Source: Komagataeibacter rhaeticus (GTDB taxonomy: Bacteria; Pseudomonadota; Alphaproteobacteria; Acetobacterales; Acetobacteraceae). From it: a stretch of 64,000 nucleotides of DNA. The number at the start of each line of letters is the position of its first letter. The first letter of the stretch is position 1. A program made the position numbers and the translations under genes. The stretch is taken from contig NZ_NKTZ01000012.1 in assembly GCF_003207855.1 (NCBI RefSeq), positions 22,604 to 86,603 of the forward strand, read 5' to 3'. The notes beneath the pieces are model-generated. The model was not told where the DNA came from. It saw only the letters and a program-made list of their open reading frames with translations, and did not search any database. Below are positions 36,475 through 45,692 of the stretch, one piece after another.

Positions 36475-38153
36475 GCCGCGTGCTCCACGGTGTGCGGGCC
36501 GGAAAAGACCTGACCGTCCCGCAGGCGCACAACCCGCGCCGCCCGTGCGATCATGCCAGGCCGGTGAGCCACCACAATGCCGATCCGCCCCACCGCCGCA
36601 TGCGCTATGGCTGCGGCCACGCGCTGCTCACCCTGCGGATCGAGATTGGCGGTGGGTTCATCCAGAATCAGTACCTGCGGATTGCGCAGCAGCACGCGGG
36701 CCAATGCCAGACGCTGCACCTGCCCACCTGAAAGACCGGCACCACGCTCACCCACCACGGTATCGAACCCCTGCGGAAGGGCCTCGATAAAGGACAGGGC
36801 ATCGGCCTGGGCCGCGACGGCACGCAGGGCCTCCAGATCCGCCATCGGATCGGCCAGGCGCAGGTTTTCGGCAATGGTACCATGGACCAGCCGTGGCTGC
36901 TGGGGCACCCAGCCAATCCTGTCCTGCCAGCAGGCGTGCAGCACGCCACTTTCATCCATTGCCGTGACACGCCCCTGCATGGGGGGCAACAGCCCCAGCA
37001 GCAGCCGGATCAGGGTGGTTTTACCCACGCCACTTTCACCCGTTACCACCGTCAGGGCGTTGCGTGTGAACGTGCACCCGGCATGCAACAGTACTGGTGC
37101 ATCGGCCTGATACCCGGCCGTAACATCTTCGCAGCTTATGGAAATCAGCGGCACGTTGGCGGCGCTGCCCCGTACGTCAGGCCGGATGGTCGCTGCGGGC
37201 AGGGCAAAAAGCTGACTGATGCCCGCCATGGCTGCCGTCGCATTCTGGCGGGCATGATAACTGGCCGAGAACGCGCGGAGCGGCATGAAATATTCCGGCG
37301 CAAGCAGCAGGACCAGAAAAGCCGACTGGAAATCCGCCGTCCCGTCCAGCAGGCGTGCGCCGAACACGACCGCCACCAGCGCAATGGACAGGCTGGCAAA
37401 GAATTCCAGCACGGCGGATGTCAGGAATGCCACCTTCATGACCGACATGGTGGTGGCGCGGTATTCATCGGCCATGCCCGCCACGGCGGTCACCGCATCA
37501 CGCGCACGACCGAACAGCCGCAGCGTGGTCAATCCCTGCAGTGTATCGAGAAAGGCCGATCCCAGAAGCAGGAGCTGCCTCCACTGCCGGTCCATGACCG
37601 CCTGCGCGCGATAGCCCACCAGCGCCATGAAGACGGGAATAAGCGGCCCCGTGCAGGCAAGGATGACAAAGCTCCACCCATCCAGATGCAGGACCATCCC
37701 CAGTACCAGCAGCGGCAGGACCACCATCATGGCGGCCCGGGGCACATACTGCGTAAAATAGGGTTCCAGCGCGGAAATGCCGTCCCCCAGTACCGTGACC
37801 ATATGGCCTGTCGCCTGCCCGGCCAGACCAACCGGGCCGACATGAAACAGATGGCGCAGCAGTTCGCTGCGTATGGCTGTGCTCAGCCGCAGGCTGCCTT
37901 CGCCTGCCACCATATCGGCGGCCCATTGCAGCAGTACGCGCACAACCAGCAGGGCGAGCAGCATAGCCAGCCCGGCAAGCGCGTCGGAAACGACATGACC
38001 ATGGAACGCAAGGTCCGACACGATACGTGCCAGAACAGCCAGCTGCAGGACCAGCATGACCGCCGCCGCCCCACCCAGCACGACAGCCGCGCCAAGCCAA
38101 AGGCCGATGCGCCGTGTAAACCCCATGAGCGTTCTGTTGCCGGGAGAGTCCAT
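36471..38153 (-). CDS. cydD: ABC exporter CydD
   Basis: Partner half-transporter, 560 residues from ATG 38153 with GGAAG upstream; a GTG at 38165 is in frame. Walker A GESGVGKTT, signature LSGGQVQRLALARVL, Walker B LILDEPTANLD. It is first in the operon cydD-cydC-cydA-cydB-cydX, an arrangement that makes the exporter and the oxidase together. The region upstream contains inverted repeats. Confidence 0.94.
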   Translation of the reverse strand: MDSPGNRTLMGFTRRIGLWLGAAVVLGGAAAVMLVLQLAVLARIVSDLAFHGHVVSDALAGLAMLLALLVVRVLLQWAADMVAGEGSLRLSTAIRSELLRHLFHVGPVGLAGQATGHMVTVLGDGISALEPYFTQYVPRAAMMVVLPLLVLGMVLHLDGWSFVILACTGPLIPVFMALVGYRAQAVMDRQWRQLLLLGSAFLDTLQGLTTLRLFGRARDAVTAVAGMADEYRATTMSVMKVAFLTSAVLEFFASLSIALVAVVFGARLLDGTADFQSAFLVLLLAPEYFMPLRAFSASYHARQNATAAMAGISQLFALPAATIRPDVRGSAANVPLISISCEDVTAGYQADAPVLLHAGCTFTRNALTVVTGESGVGKTTLIRLLLGLLPPMQGRVTAMDESGVLHACWQDRIGWVPQQPRLVHGTIAENLRLADPMADLEALRAVAAQADALSFIEALPQGFDTVVGERGAGLSGGQVQRLALARVLLRNPQVLILDEPTANLDPQGEQRVAAAIAHAAVGRIGIVVAHRPGMIARAARVVRLRDGQVFSGPHTVEHAA

Positions 38154-38844
38154 AACCACTTCCACACCATCCGTCTGCCCGTGTCCTGGCAGACACTTAC
38201 ATACTTTATGAATATATGTTTAATTTAAGTATGTAACTATTTAATGTCAAGAAGGAGAAAATCGGTCTTCTTTAAAAAAGATCCTGAGCAGGACAGGAAT
38301 CCCTGCAGCAGGCAGGGGACACGACCCGGCGACATCACCCCGCGAACACCCCTGAACGACAGGCCGATCAGCGCCTGATACACAGCATGGGACGTAAATT
38401 AATTTATAAAAACAATTAGTTAGTTGCGCGGATATGCGCGAAACAGGCAGAATGGAAGAACACACCCACCGAACCGCGCAGCCCATCACATGCGCGCATG
38501 TTCGACGCAATGAGGGGTGCCGGCATGCAAGATATGTCGCCGATATCGACACGCGACAGCATCCTTGACGAGGGGGGATACAGGAGTTAATTTTTACATA
38601 CATAAGATATTTATGTAATAAATTAACGAAATCAGGAGGTGATAGCCGATAGCGCCATGGCCGCCATGACCACGCGGGTCCAGGCAGGTTCATCTTGACC
38701 CTCTGCCCGGACCATGGGTCCTGCTGCAGGCTACGCGCCCGCCATCCGAAAGGCGGAATGAAAATAAACGACATGCACTACGTATTAAAAACGGCATGAA
38801 CACCTGCGTATCCATTGCTTCATACAAAAAGAAGGATCTGCCCT
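38154..38844. promoter_or_regulatory. cydD promoter region with inverted repeats
   Basis: About 690 non-coding bases. TTACATACTT (38197-38206) and AAGTATGTAA (38227-38236) form a perfect 10-base inverted repeat just upstream of cydD. A second, 42-base AT-rich imperfect palindrome (38586-38627) contains TTACATA and TTATGTAA flanked by GTTAATTT and AAATTAAC. They share a TTACATA core. A minus-strand frame of 175 codons here looks non-coding. Confidence 0.5.
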
Positions 38845-39282
38845 GTGAACGATTTAGCCCGCGCCCTTACGCCCATGTTCTATGTTGCTCCGCAGTTGAC
38901 TGTGTCCGATATCAACAAGGCCGCTGCTGACGGGTTTAAAAGTATCCTTTGTGCCCGCCCTGATGGTGAACAGGGGGATCAGGTGCCCGGCAAGGAGATT
39001 GAACAGGCTGCTTTTTGCCTGGGACTTGACTTTACAGCCATCCCCGTGCAGGCGGGGCACCTGCCGGATGCCAATGCCGTGGCCTGCATGCGCACGGCGC
39101 TCAAGCGTATGCCCGGACCTGTGCTTGGATATTGCCGTTCTGGCACACGGGCCGCGCAGTTATGGGCGATGGCCCAGGTCGGCACCCTGCCGGATTCAGA
39201 GATACTGGAAGCCGGACGCAAGGCCGGCATCAATCTCTCCGCCGCCATTGCCGCAGCCACAGGGCCGAATACAAACGCCTGA
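38845..39282 (+). CDS. DUF442 / TIGR01244 family sulfur transferase-phosphatase
   Basis: 145 residues from GTG 38845 with AAGAAGGA ten bases upstream. The phosphatase/rhodanese-like loop is GYCRSGTRAAQLWA (Cys near residue 104). Members fold like dual-specificity phosphatases, are annotated as beta-lactamase-hydrolase-like proteins and often accompany sulfide metabolism. No persulfide dioxygenase neighbour is present here. Cytoplasmic. Confidence 0.85.
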   Translation: MNDLARALTPMFYVAPQLTVSDINKAAADGFKSILCARPDGEQGDQVPGKEIEQAAFCLGLDFTAIPVQAGHLPDANAVACMRTALKRMPGPVLGYCRSGTRAAQLWAMAQVGTLPDSEILEAGRKAGINLSAAIAAATGPNTNA

Positions 39283-39441
39283 TCCGCCCACGGATGCCCC
39301 GCTCGATCCCTTCGCACCTGATGAGCAGGACAGGGGAAGCGTCGAAGACTGGCAGGCTGCGGGTTTACATTTCGTGACGGGAACACAGCGTGTTAGCGGA
39401 TTAAGGTTGGGGCCTTAACAGGTGAGATGCCACTGCTGTCC

Positions 39442-39879
39442 ATGTCCAACCATAATACAGGACGTGCCATCACGTTCTTCCTGCCTGTCCTCGTAGCGGC
39501 GATATCAGGCTGTCACCAACCGCCGGACCATACCGATAAATGCTGGCGCACCCCATCGTCGCGCAACGGCAGCGTTCATGGCAGCATAACCACCGGCTTT
39601 GGCGTCGGCAGCGGGCGCGGCATGATGGGTGGATTCCCCATGGGCGGCATGACAGGCGCAGACGGTATGCCCGGCCCGATGCCGACGGGTATGGGACCCG
39701 GCATGGAGCAGGGTAGCCCCTTCACGGAAGAACAGACCGCCAGGAACAGCCCGCCAAAAGACTGCATGCCGCCTGATTTCCCCACGCACGCACAAAGTTC
39801 GTCCCACCAGACGACCCTGCCTGCGGCTCAGCAGGTGCCCGATACGGTAGACGTATCCGGCATCCGCATCGGTCCGTGA
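39442..39879 (+). CDS. putative lipoprotein, Met/Gly/Pro-rich
   Basis: Frame of 150 codons from 39427; ATG 39442 gives 145 residues. The N-terminus reads as a signal peptide with a lipobox-like AAISGC. The middle (about residues 50-90) is very rich in Met, Gly and Pro (GRGMMGGFPMGGMTG and following), which in other proteins can bind copper(I). No homologue recognised. Codon composition is compatible with a real gene, but it could be spurious. Confidence 0.5.
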   Translation: MSNHNTGRAITFFLPVLVAAISGCHQPPDHTDKCWRTPSSRNGSVHGSITTGFGVGSGRGMMGGFPMGGMTGADGMPGPMPTGMGPGMEQGSPFTEEQTARNSPPKDCMPPDFPTHAQSSSHQTTLPAAQQVPDTVDVSGIRIGP

Positions 39880-40101
39880 ACTGATCCATGTCTTATGCCC
39901 GTTCTGAATGGAAATGATCAGTTTTCATGTCGCATATACAGTAAAGTCGCGGCATGGAGTCAGAGGGCTGCGCGGGATTTCGTGACGGGCTGAAAAAAGG
40001 GGAGGGAGGCTCGCCCGCGCCCGTCATGGCGTTCACCGTCATGACAATCCGAGTGCCTGGATCAGACAGGACCCAGTCCGATCCGTTAAGGCCGATGTTC
40101 G

Positions 40102-40269
40102 CTATCTGATTTCTGCCTCATCAGTCAGGCAGTCGGCAAGACGCATGACCTTCACGAAGAATACGCCGGGCTTCCCCCGCTCGGCCCGCGCGTCGGCCAG
40201 CGAGGCATCAGGATCAGGCCCAGGCATCAGCAGTTTCTCCCGCTGTTCGAATTTGTAGCGGAACTGCCA
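40102..40269 (-). pseudogene. tyrosine integrase relic (DUF4102-type N-terminal domain)
   Basis: Minus-strand frame without a start, bounded by TGA at 40270-40272 and TAG at 40102-40104. It reads WQFRYKFEQREKLLMPGPDP then ASLADARAERGK, which matches the arm-binding domain of P4-type integrases (FRYRF, GKEKLLSLGPYP, SLADARAER). Only about 55 residues remain and the catalytic domain is absent, so it is a decayed remnant of an integrated element. Confidence 0.7.
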
Positions 40270-40765
40270 TCAAATAAAGTTAACTTCCCGCGCTTTGAAA
40301 AAGCGCTTTCGTATCATGCTGGTTCAGCAAAAACATACATAGTAATATTATCGTACATAACGGGTTTTAAATACCACTATCAACTGAGAAATGGTCACCT
40401 CGCGCATAGGAAAAGCCATCCCTGGCAAAAGCCATGTAGATGGTAGATGTCCGATCCTGTCGCCTCTGGTTCCAGAAAAGCGCGGCAAATCAATATTAAA
40501 AAAACCATACTGAATAGTCCCAAGTTTTCCAGACGCCTGGGGCATTCAAAATCTGATGTTGTTCAAATTGCACGGACGACAGCATCCCGCTCCTGACGTA
40601 GCTTTGTGCCTTGTAGGTTCGACGTTAGACGCGCCAGCGCTTGAGCGATCAGAAAAAACTCTCCGCCACAGCATTTTTGTGGCAATTACCATGTGGGCTT
40701 ATCGTGTATTCCAGCTTGCAAGCCTTTATGAAAACACCCGGCCCAACTCACATCGCAATCAGTTC
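40270..40765. other. AT-rich gap next to recombinase gene
   Basis: About 500 bases between the integrase relic and the recombinase. Composition is lower in GC than the neighbourhood. Two short frames (minus 40348-40545, plus 40556-40834) match nothing I recognise. Possibly leftover accessory DNA. Confidence 0.4.
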
Positions 40766-41326
40766 TTACTTATTATTGGTAACCGCCCGATAGATGGTGG
40801 CTTTATGCACGCCAAAACGGGCTGCAACTTCTGAAATGGAGAGGTTCTCGTCCCGGACAAGCTTCCGGATCGTCGCAACCTGCTCTGCGCTGAGCTTGGC
40901 TGGCCGACCAAGATGGACACCCCGTTCCTTGGCCCGTTTCCTGCCCGTTTCCGTAAGGTTACGGCTTAATGCGCGTTCAAATTCAGCAATGCCGGCAAAA
41001 ACACCAAGAATCATTTTCCCATAGGGAACGGTGGTATCGGCCCAGGGTTCACAAAGGGAACGCAGCCCTGCTCCTTTTTCACGCAGTCGATCAGCCACTT
41101 CCAGCAGGTGGGGCGTTGACCAGGCGAGACGGTCCAGAGAATAGACCACCAAAGTATCATCAGAAGAAAGTTCCGTCAGGACGTTCCCCAGAATGGGCCA
41201 GTCCCGGCTCATTGTAGGAACTTTTTCCTCATATATTTTTTTACAACCCGCCTTTCGGAGCGCTTCTACCTGATTGAGAAGCGTCGCTTCTTCCGCATTT
41301 TCGCGCGCGTACCCGATCAGCATCAT
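40766..41326 (-). CDS. serine recombinase-family protein lacking catalytic serine
   Basis: 186 residues with the Tn3-resolvase/invertase layout: N-terminal resolvase domain (MLIGYAR, LVVYSLDRLAWS, VFAGIAEFERALSR) and C-terminal HTH_7-like domain (LSISEVAARFGVHKATIYR). In active enzymes the motif is YARVST; here it is YARENA, so the nucleophilic serine is Asn, and the second arginine of DRLGRS is Trp. Arg68-equivalent and the E-R pair are kept. Probably binds DNA without cutting. Region carries an integrase relic nearby. Confidence 0.85.
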   Translation of the reverse strand: MMLIGYARENAEEATLLNQVEALRKAGCKKIYEEKVPTMSRDWPILGNVLTELSSDDTLVVYSLDRLAWSTPHLLEVADRLREKGAGLRSLCEPWADTTVPYGKMILGVFAGIAEFERALSRNLTETGRKRAKERGVHLGRPAKLSAEQVATIRKLVRDENLSISEVAARFGVHKATIYRAVTNNK

Positions 41327-41586
41327 ATTATTCGTTTATATTGGCACATCAGCCTTGTTTTATAGACGATTGCGCGAACGCATAGCCAGCATTTTTTTTG
41401 TTTTCAAATGACGGGTCTTATGCAACAATAAATTCCGTTACGTCCTCATCACCTCCACCATCATGCGGTTTCACATCGGGCAGAAAGGCCACGCCACAAA
41501 TATTTCATATTTTGGCCCAATAGCCAGCGGTCAGAAAACCCGAAACCTCCTTGCTGGTGCGAGTATTTTTGAGACAGGCGATACAT

Positions 41587-42276
41587 ATGAAGATGGCAAC
41601 GGACAATGGCTGCTCCCTTGTGGTCCGCGCGGACGAGACCGCGGTCAGAAACGGCTTTTTCAACTGGAACAACGTGATTGAGGTTGTAAACAGATCACTT
41701 CCCCTTTCACGCAGGTCGGACCTGTCTTCCTATCGCTTCATCATAGGATCACGGGCCTGGGTCCGCACGAACCTGACAGATCTGGCCCGGTGGAGCAGTT
41801 GGGAATACGTCCTGCAGGGGGGAACGCTGGAAATCGACAGTTTTGGCCCCTTTCAGGTTCTGTGGCTGCACCTGATCATTGATCCTGCAGGCGGAGAAAT
41901 CATTTTCGGACCCAAGCATTCCGAAGCCGGCCTTATCCTGATCGACATCACGTTTGGCAGCCCGGACCGCGCCGCGCCATTCAGCCTGATATTCCGCGGC
42001 AACGAGACCCTGACGGCATCCTATGATTCCGATACCCGCATCACGCTGGTCGGACTGCTTGCGGGATGTGGGGCGGAACGGGACTGCGCGGCATGGGCGG
42101 TCGTGCGCTGTGATGGGGACCCCTACGGGCTGTCCCGTCCTGAAAACTGGCAGCAGGGGGGAGAAGGGACAGACACGCCCCCGCTTTTCCTCAAACGCTA
42201 CCGGACACAGACCCCCCAGACCGGCATCGTCATCCATTTACCCACCAGAACACAACAGACAGGCAGACCAGACTAA
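41587..42276 (+). CDS. hypothetical protein co-transcribed with c-di-GMP enzyme
   Basis: 229 residues from ATG 41587; a TTG at 41551 is the longest start. No signal peptide, membrane segment or known motif; mixed alpha/beta with many Trp and Arg (SRAWVRTNLTDLARWSSWEYV). The stop shares a base with the start of the GGDEF-EAL gene (TAATG), which argues for translational coupling and a functional link with c-di-GMP turnover. I do not recognise the family. Confidence 0.7.
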   Translation: MKMATDNGCSLVVRADETAVRNGFFNWNNVIEVVNRSLPLSRRSDLSSYRFIIGSRAWVRTNLTDLARWSSWEYVLQGGTLEIDSFGPFQVLWLHLIIDPAGGEIIFGPKHSEAGLILIDITFGSPDRAAPFSLIFRGNETLTASYDSDTRITLVGLLAGCGAERDCAAWAVVRCDGDPYGLSRPENWQQGGEGTDTPPLFLKRYRTQTPQTGIVIHLPTRTQQTGRPD

Positions 42277-44879
42277 TGGGCGAACGACAGACCTATCCCA
42301 TTCCGGACAAACTGCTGGAAAGCATTGATACGGGTATCCTGCTTGTCAGCAATGATAACACAATCATCTTTGCCAATGATAACGCGGCCCGTATCTGGGG
42401 CGGCCCCACGCCCGGGCTGGTCGGCCGGAAACTCGATATTCTCTTTCCCACCGGGACAGACATCCTGCCCTGTACCTTTGGTGAGAACCTGACGAATGTC
42501 GCGCTGTGCCCATCCGGCGTATCCGGGGGCAAGGTCTGTCGTTCCATTACGGAAAACCACCACCATCTGACCTTGCTGCGGCATGACGGCACGGCGTTTT
42601 CTGCCGAGATGTCCGTGGCACGGGCCGAGGGGGCGGGACAGCAGGTATTTGTCATTTCCCTGCGCGACGTGACACGGGACCTGTCCCGACGTGAACAGGA
42701 CCTTCAGTATGCCACCATCGTACAGCGCAATGCATGCGGCATCCTGATACTGGACAGCCAATGCCACATTACCTACGCCAATGCAGCGGCGGCCCGGTTT
42801 TCGGGCATCGGTGCCGAGGGTATGGAAGGGGCTGAGTTCTCGGCCTTCCTGTCCGGGCAGCAGGGCGATATTGCAACATTACAGGCCTTTCGCCGTCGTC
42901 TGCAGCGCTGTCGGCCCTTTGAACTGGAAATCCATTCCCGCACCGACACGGGCCAGGACATCTGGCTTCTGGCAACCGTAACGCCCTTATGCAGCCCCTA
43001 TGAAGAACTGCACGAAGTGATCGTGGTGCTGAATGACATTACGGGCAGCGAGCAGATAAAGGCGCTGCAGAAGGATATGATGGGGGCACTGACCAGCAAC
43101 CTGTCCTTCAACGAAATCCTTGCCTTAATGTGCCGCCAGATTGAACGTATCGCCCCCGATGTCGTAACACAGATCGTGGTCGTGGATGATGAACAGCGCA
43201 TGCACCCCGTAGCGCGCGCACGGCTGCCCGCACAGATTGCCGAAGTCTGCGCTGACCTGCAGATAGGCCCCGAGGTCGGGTCATGTGGCACGGCACTGTT
43301 CACCGGCAGGGAAGTGGTTACGCCAGACATTGAAGCCGATCCGAAATGGAAGGGGTTCTGGCAGTTTGTCGTCCCGCATGGCCTCATGGCCTGCTGGTCG
43401 GTGCCGATCCTGCTGCGTGACGGCCGGGTAGGCGGCAGCCTGGCTTTCTATTTCCGTGCCAAGCGCGCACCGGGCAGATGGCACCGGCGGATTACCGATG
43501 CCTGCCTGCACCTGTGCGCGCTTGCCATCGAACAGCAGCGCTCGCGTGAGGATATCGCGCGGCTTACGCAGTATGACACCCTGACGGGCCTGCCCAATCG
43601 GACCGGGCTACGGCACGGTATCAGGCAGCGGGCGGCACGCGCGCGGCATGAAAACCTGCTGGCCCTGATCATCAACCTGGATCGGTTCCGGGCCATCAAT
43701 AACGGACTGGGACGCCCGGCAGGCAACATGCTGCTGGCTGAGTTGGCCCGGCGGCTATCGGGTCTCATTTCCAGTGAAGACCTGCTGGCCCGCAGCGGGG
43801 GAGACGAATTCACCCTGATCACGACCGGTGGGGTGGAACGGGCCACGGCACTGGCCGATGCCGTCATGAAAGCCGTAGCGGAGCCGGTCGTGATTGACGC
43901 GGTTTCCGTTACCATTACGGCCAGTATCGGCATTGCGGATAACGACGGCGGCCGGCGGGAGACGGAAATACTCATGCAGCAGGCAGAAACGGCCCTGTCG
44001 CAGGCAAAGAATGCCGACCGTAACTGCTACCGCTTCTTCAGCGAGGAAATGAACCGGCAGGCGGCGGACCAGATCCTGCTGGCCAACGCGCTGAAGGAGG
44101 CGATCAGGATGGACCAGCTCTATCTGGTATACCAGCCGCAGGTCCATGCCGCGACCGGACGGCTGGAAGGGGTGGAGGCCCTGGCCCGATGGACCGACCC
44201 AACCTTGGGCATGATATCACCGGGCCGTTTTATTCCCCTGGCGGAAGAAACCGGACAGATCGAGGCAATCGGGCTGTGGTCACTGCGGGCGGCCTGTCGA
44301 CAGATGGCCCTATGGATGCAGGCAGGGGTGGACGTTCCGGTCGTATCGGTCAACATATCCGCGCTGCATTTCAGAAATCCCGACCTGCCACGCCTGATTG
44401 GCGAGATCCTGCACGAAAGCGGCATTCCCCCACAGCGCCTGACCATCGAACTGACGGAAAGTGCGATGATAGAAAATTACGATCAGACCCTCATCGCCGC
44501 TCAGGCGATCCGGGCGATGGGCATCGGGCTTTCCATGGATGACTTCGGAACCGGTTTTTCCAGCCTGTCGAACCTTGCGAACCTGCCACTTAACGAGCTC
44601 AAGATTGACCGGAGCTTCATGGATGGCTTTGAACCGACGGGCAAGGTTCACTCTGTGGTCACGGCCATCATCCGTATCGGGCGCAGCCTGGGCATGACCG
44701 TGGTGGCGGAAGGCGTGGAAACGCAGGCGCAGCTTGACCTGCTCCGGCACATTAACTGCGACGTGATACAGGGATATTTCTTTTCCAGGCCCCTGGATGT
44801 GCGGGATCTTGAAGCATGGCTGAAGGCGCGCCCCGATACCGGGGGCGCACAGCCCGGCAGCCAGCATGATGCTGCATGA
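42276..44879 (+). CDS. PAS-PAS-GAF-GGDEF-EAL c-di-GMP cyclase/phosphodiesterase
   Basis: 867 residues: PAS (about 10-125), PAS (145-265), GAF (280-430), GGDEF (440-600), EAL (615-860). The cyclase signature is intact, SGGDEF near residue 508. The phosphodiesterase residues are also intact: EAL near 633, NIS, ELTES, DDFGTG, LKIDRSF, EGVET and IQGYFF. No transmembrane segment, so cytoplasmic. Domain order resembles the Dgc/PdeA proteins of Komagataeibacter that set c-di-GMP for cellulose synthase. Net direction cannot be predicted. Confidence 0.95.
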   Translation: MGERQTYPIPDKLLESIDTGILLVSNDNTIIFANDNAARIWGGPTPGLVGRKLDILFPTGTDILPCTFGENLTNVALCPSGVSGGKVCRSITENHHHLTLLRHDGTAFSAEMSVARAEGAGQQVFVISLRDVTRDLSRREQDLQYATIVQRNACGILILDSQCHITYANAAAARFSGIGAEGMEGAEFSAFLSGQQGDIATLQAFRRRLQRCRPFELEIHSRTDTGQDIWLLATVTPLCSPYEELHEVIVVLNDITGSEQIKALQKDMMGALTSNLSFNEILALMCRQIERIAPDVVTQIVVVDDEQRMHPVARARLPAQIAEVCADLQIGPEVGSCGTALFTGREVVTPDIEADPKWKGFWQFVVPHGLMACWSVPILLRDGRVGGSLAFYFRAKRAPGRWHRRITDACLHLCALAIEQQRSREDIARLTQYDTLTGLPNRTGLRHGIRQRAARARHENLLALIINLDRFRAINNGLGRPAGNMLLAELARRLSGLISSEDLLARSGGDEFTLITTGGVERATALADAVMKAVAEPVVIDAVSVTITASIGIADNDGGRRETEILMQQAETALSQAKNADRNCYRFFSEEMNRQAADQILLANALKEAIRMDQLYLVYQPQVHAATGRLEGVEALARWTDPTLGMISPGRFIPLAEETGQIEAIGLWSLRAACRQMALWMQAGVDVPVVSVNISALHFRNPDLPRLIGEILHESGIPPQRLTIELTESAMIENYDQTLIAAQAIRAMGIGLSMDDFGTGFSSLSNLANLPLNELKIDRSFMDGFEPTGKVHSVVTAIIRIGRSLGMTVVAEGVETQAQLDLLRHINCDVIQGYFFSRPLDVRDLEAWLKARPDTGGAQPGSQHDAA

Positions 44880-44989
44880 GACGGACATGAATAGCGGCAT
44901 GATGAAGGGGAGACGCCCCCCGGTTACCAATTCTTTACAATAAAAGCCTTCTTATCGGATTTGGAGCTTTATCTGTTGCAGGACCGGAC

Positions 44990-45604
44990 ATGACACGTGC
45001 GCACCGCAATCCAGATTTCCCTGCAGGCGGAGATGCCGCCCTGTGGCAGCAACTATGCGGACAGCCCGCTGCGGATGATCCCGTTACGCAGATGCTTGTG
45101 GCAAGTGGTCTACCCGTAATGCATGGCATTATCTTGCCATTTGGTACAGACGAACGTGTGGAGATTGACCATATATTTGCCAGCGCAGACGGGTTGCATA
45201 CTTTACATGCGAAACATTACATCGCGTGGATCAATGCGCCTTCTTCCGAAAAAGAAACCCGGTCACAGGGCGGGGCTGGAAATTTTGCCTATAATAATGA
45301 TTTTCTGCAAAGTTTCCTGAAACTGGCAGAGGCCGTCAGCACCACCATAAATGATCCATTACCGACACAGGACGGAACCCCCGTTCCCGTGACGGGCCAT
45401 TTCCTGCTCCCGTACAAGGTGCCACTGATGGCCCCCCTGCAGGATCATGCCCTTCTTCTCCCGGAACTGGAAAGCATGCTGAATACCTTGGCCGGCAGGG
45501 GCACCATTCCTGCCAAATATGGCGAGGCATGGTGCCATATTGGAACAGTACATCATAAATACGTAGTCGCATCGTCACAGATACAGAATCGAAGCCCCAT
45601 CTGA
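44990..45604 (+). CDS. hypothetical protein, possibly NERD-like
   Basis: 204 residues, no signal peptide or membrane helix. The stretch RVEIDHIFASADGLHTLHAKHY resembles the core of NERD domains (E/D-x-D-H then G-x-x-x-x-x-x-K), which are nuclease-related. The K and acidic residues of the presumed active site appear present. The match is by eye and weak. It is followed by the 2OG oxygenase after 88 bases. Confidence 0.6.
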   Translation: MTRAHRNPDFPAGGDAALWQQLCGQPAADDPVTQMLVASGLPVMHGIILPFGTDERVEIDHIFASADGLHTLHAKHYIAWINAPSSEKETRSQGGAGNFAYNNDFLQSFLKLAEAVSTTINDPLPTQDGTPVPVTGHFLLPYKVPLMAPLQDHALLLPELESMLNTLAGRGTIPAKYGEAWCHIGTVHHKYVVASSQIQNRSPI

Positions 45605-45692
45605 ACTTTCCCTGTCTGCGCAGACAGATCGGATTTACTAAAAACATCCCAATACCCTGCCGCACCTGGCAAGACCATTATTAGGATAGAAG

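Noticed and set aside
38247..38774. 175-codon minus-strand frame upstream of cydD
   Set aside because: Lies in AT-rich promoter DNA, no ribosome site, no recognisable motif; holds the inverted repeats instead.
45612..45627. Palindrome CTGTCTGC/GCAGACAG after the NERD-like gene
   Set aside because: No loop and no T-run; too short to call a terminator or operator.
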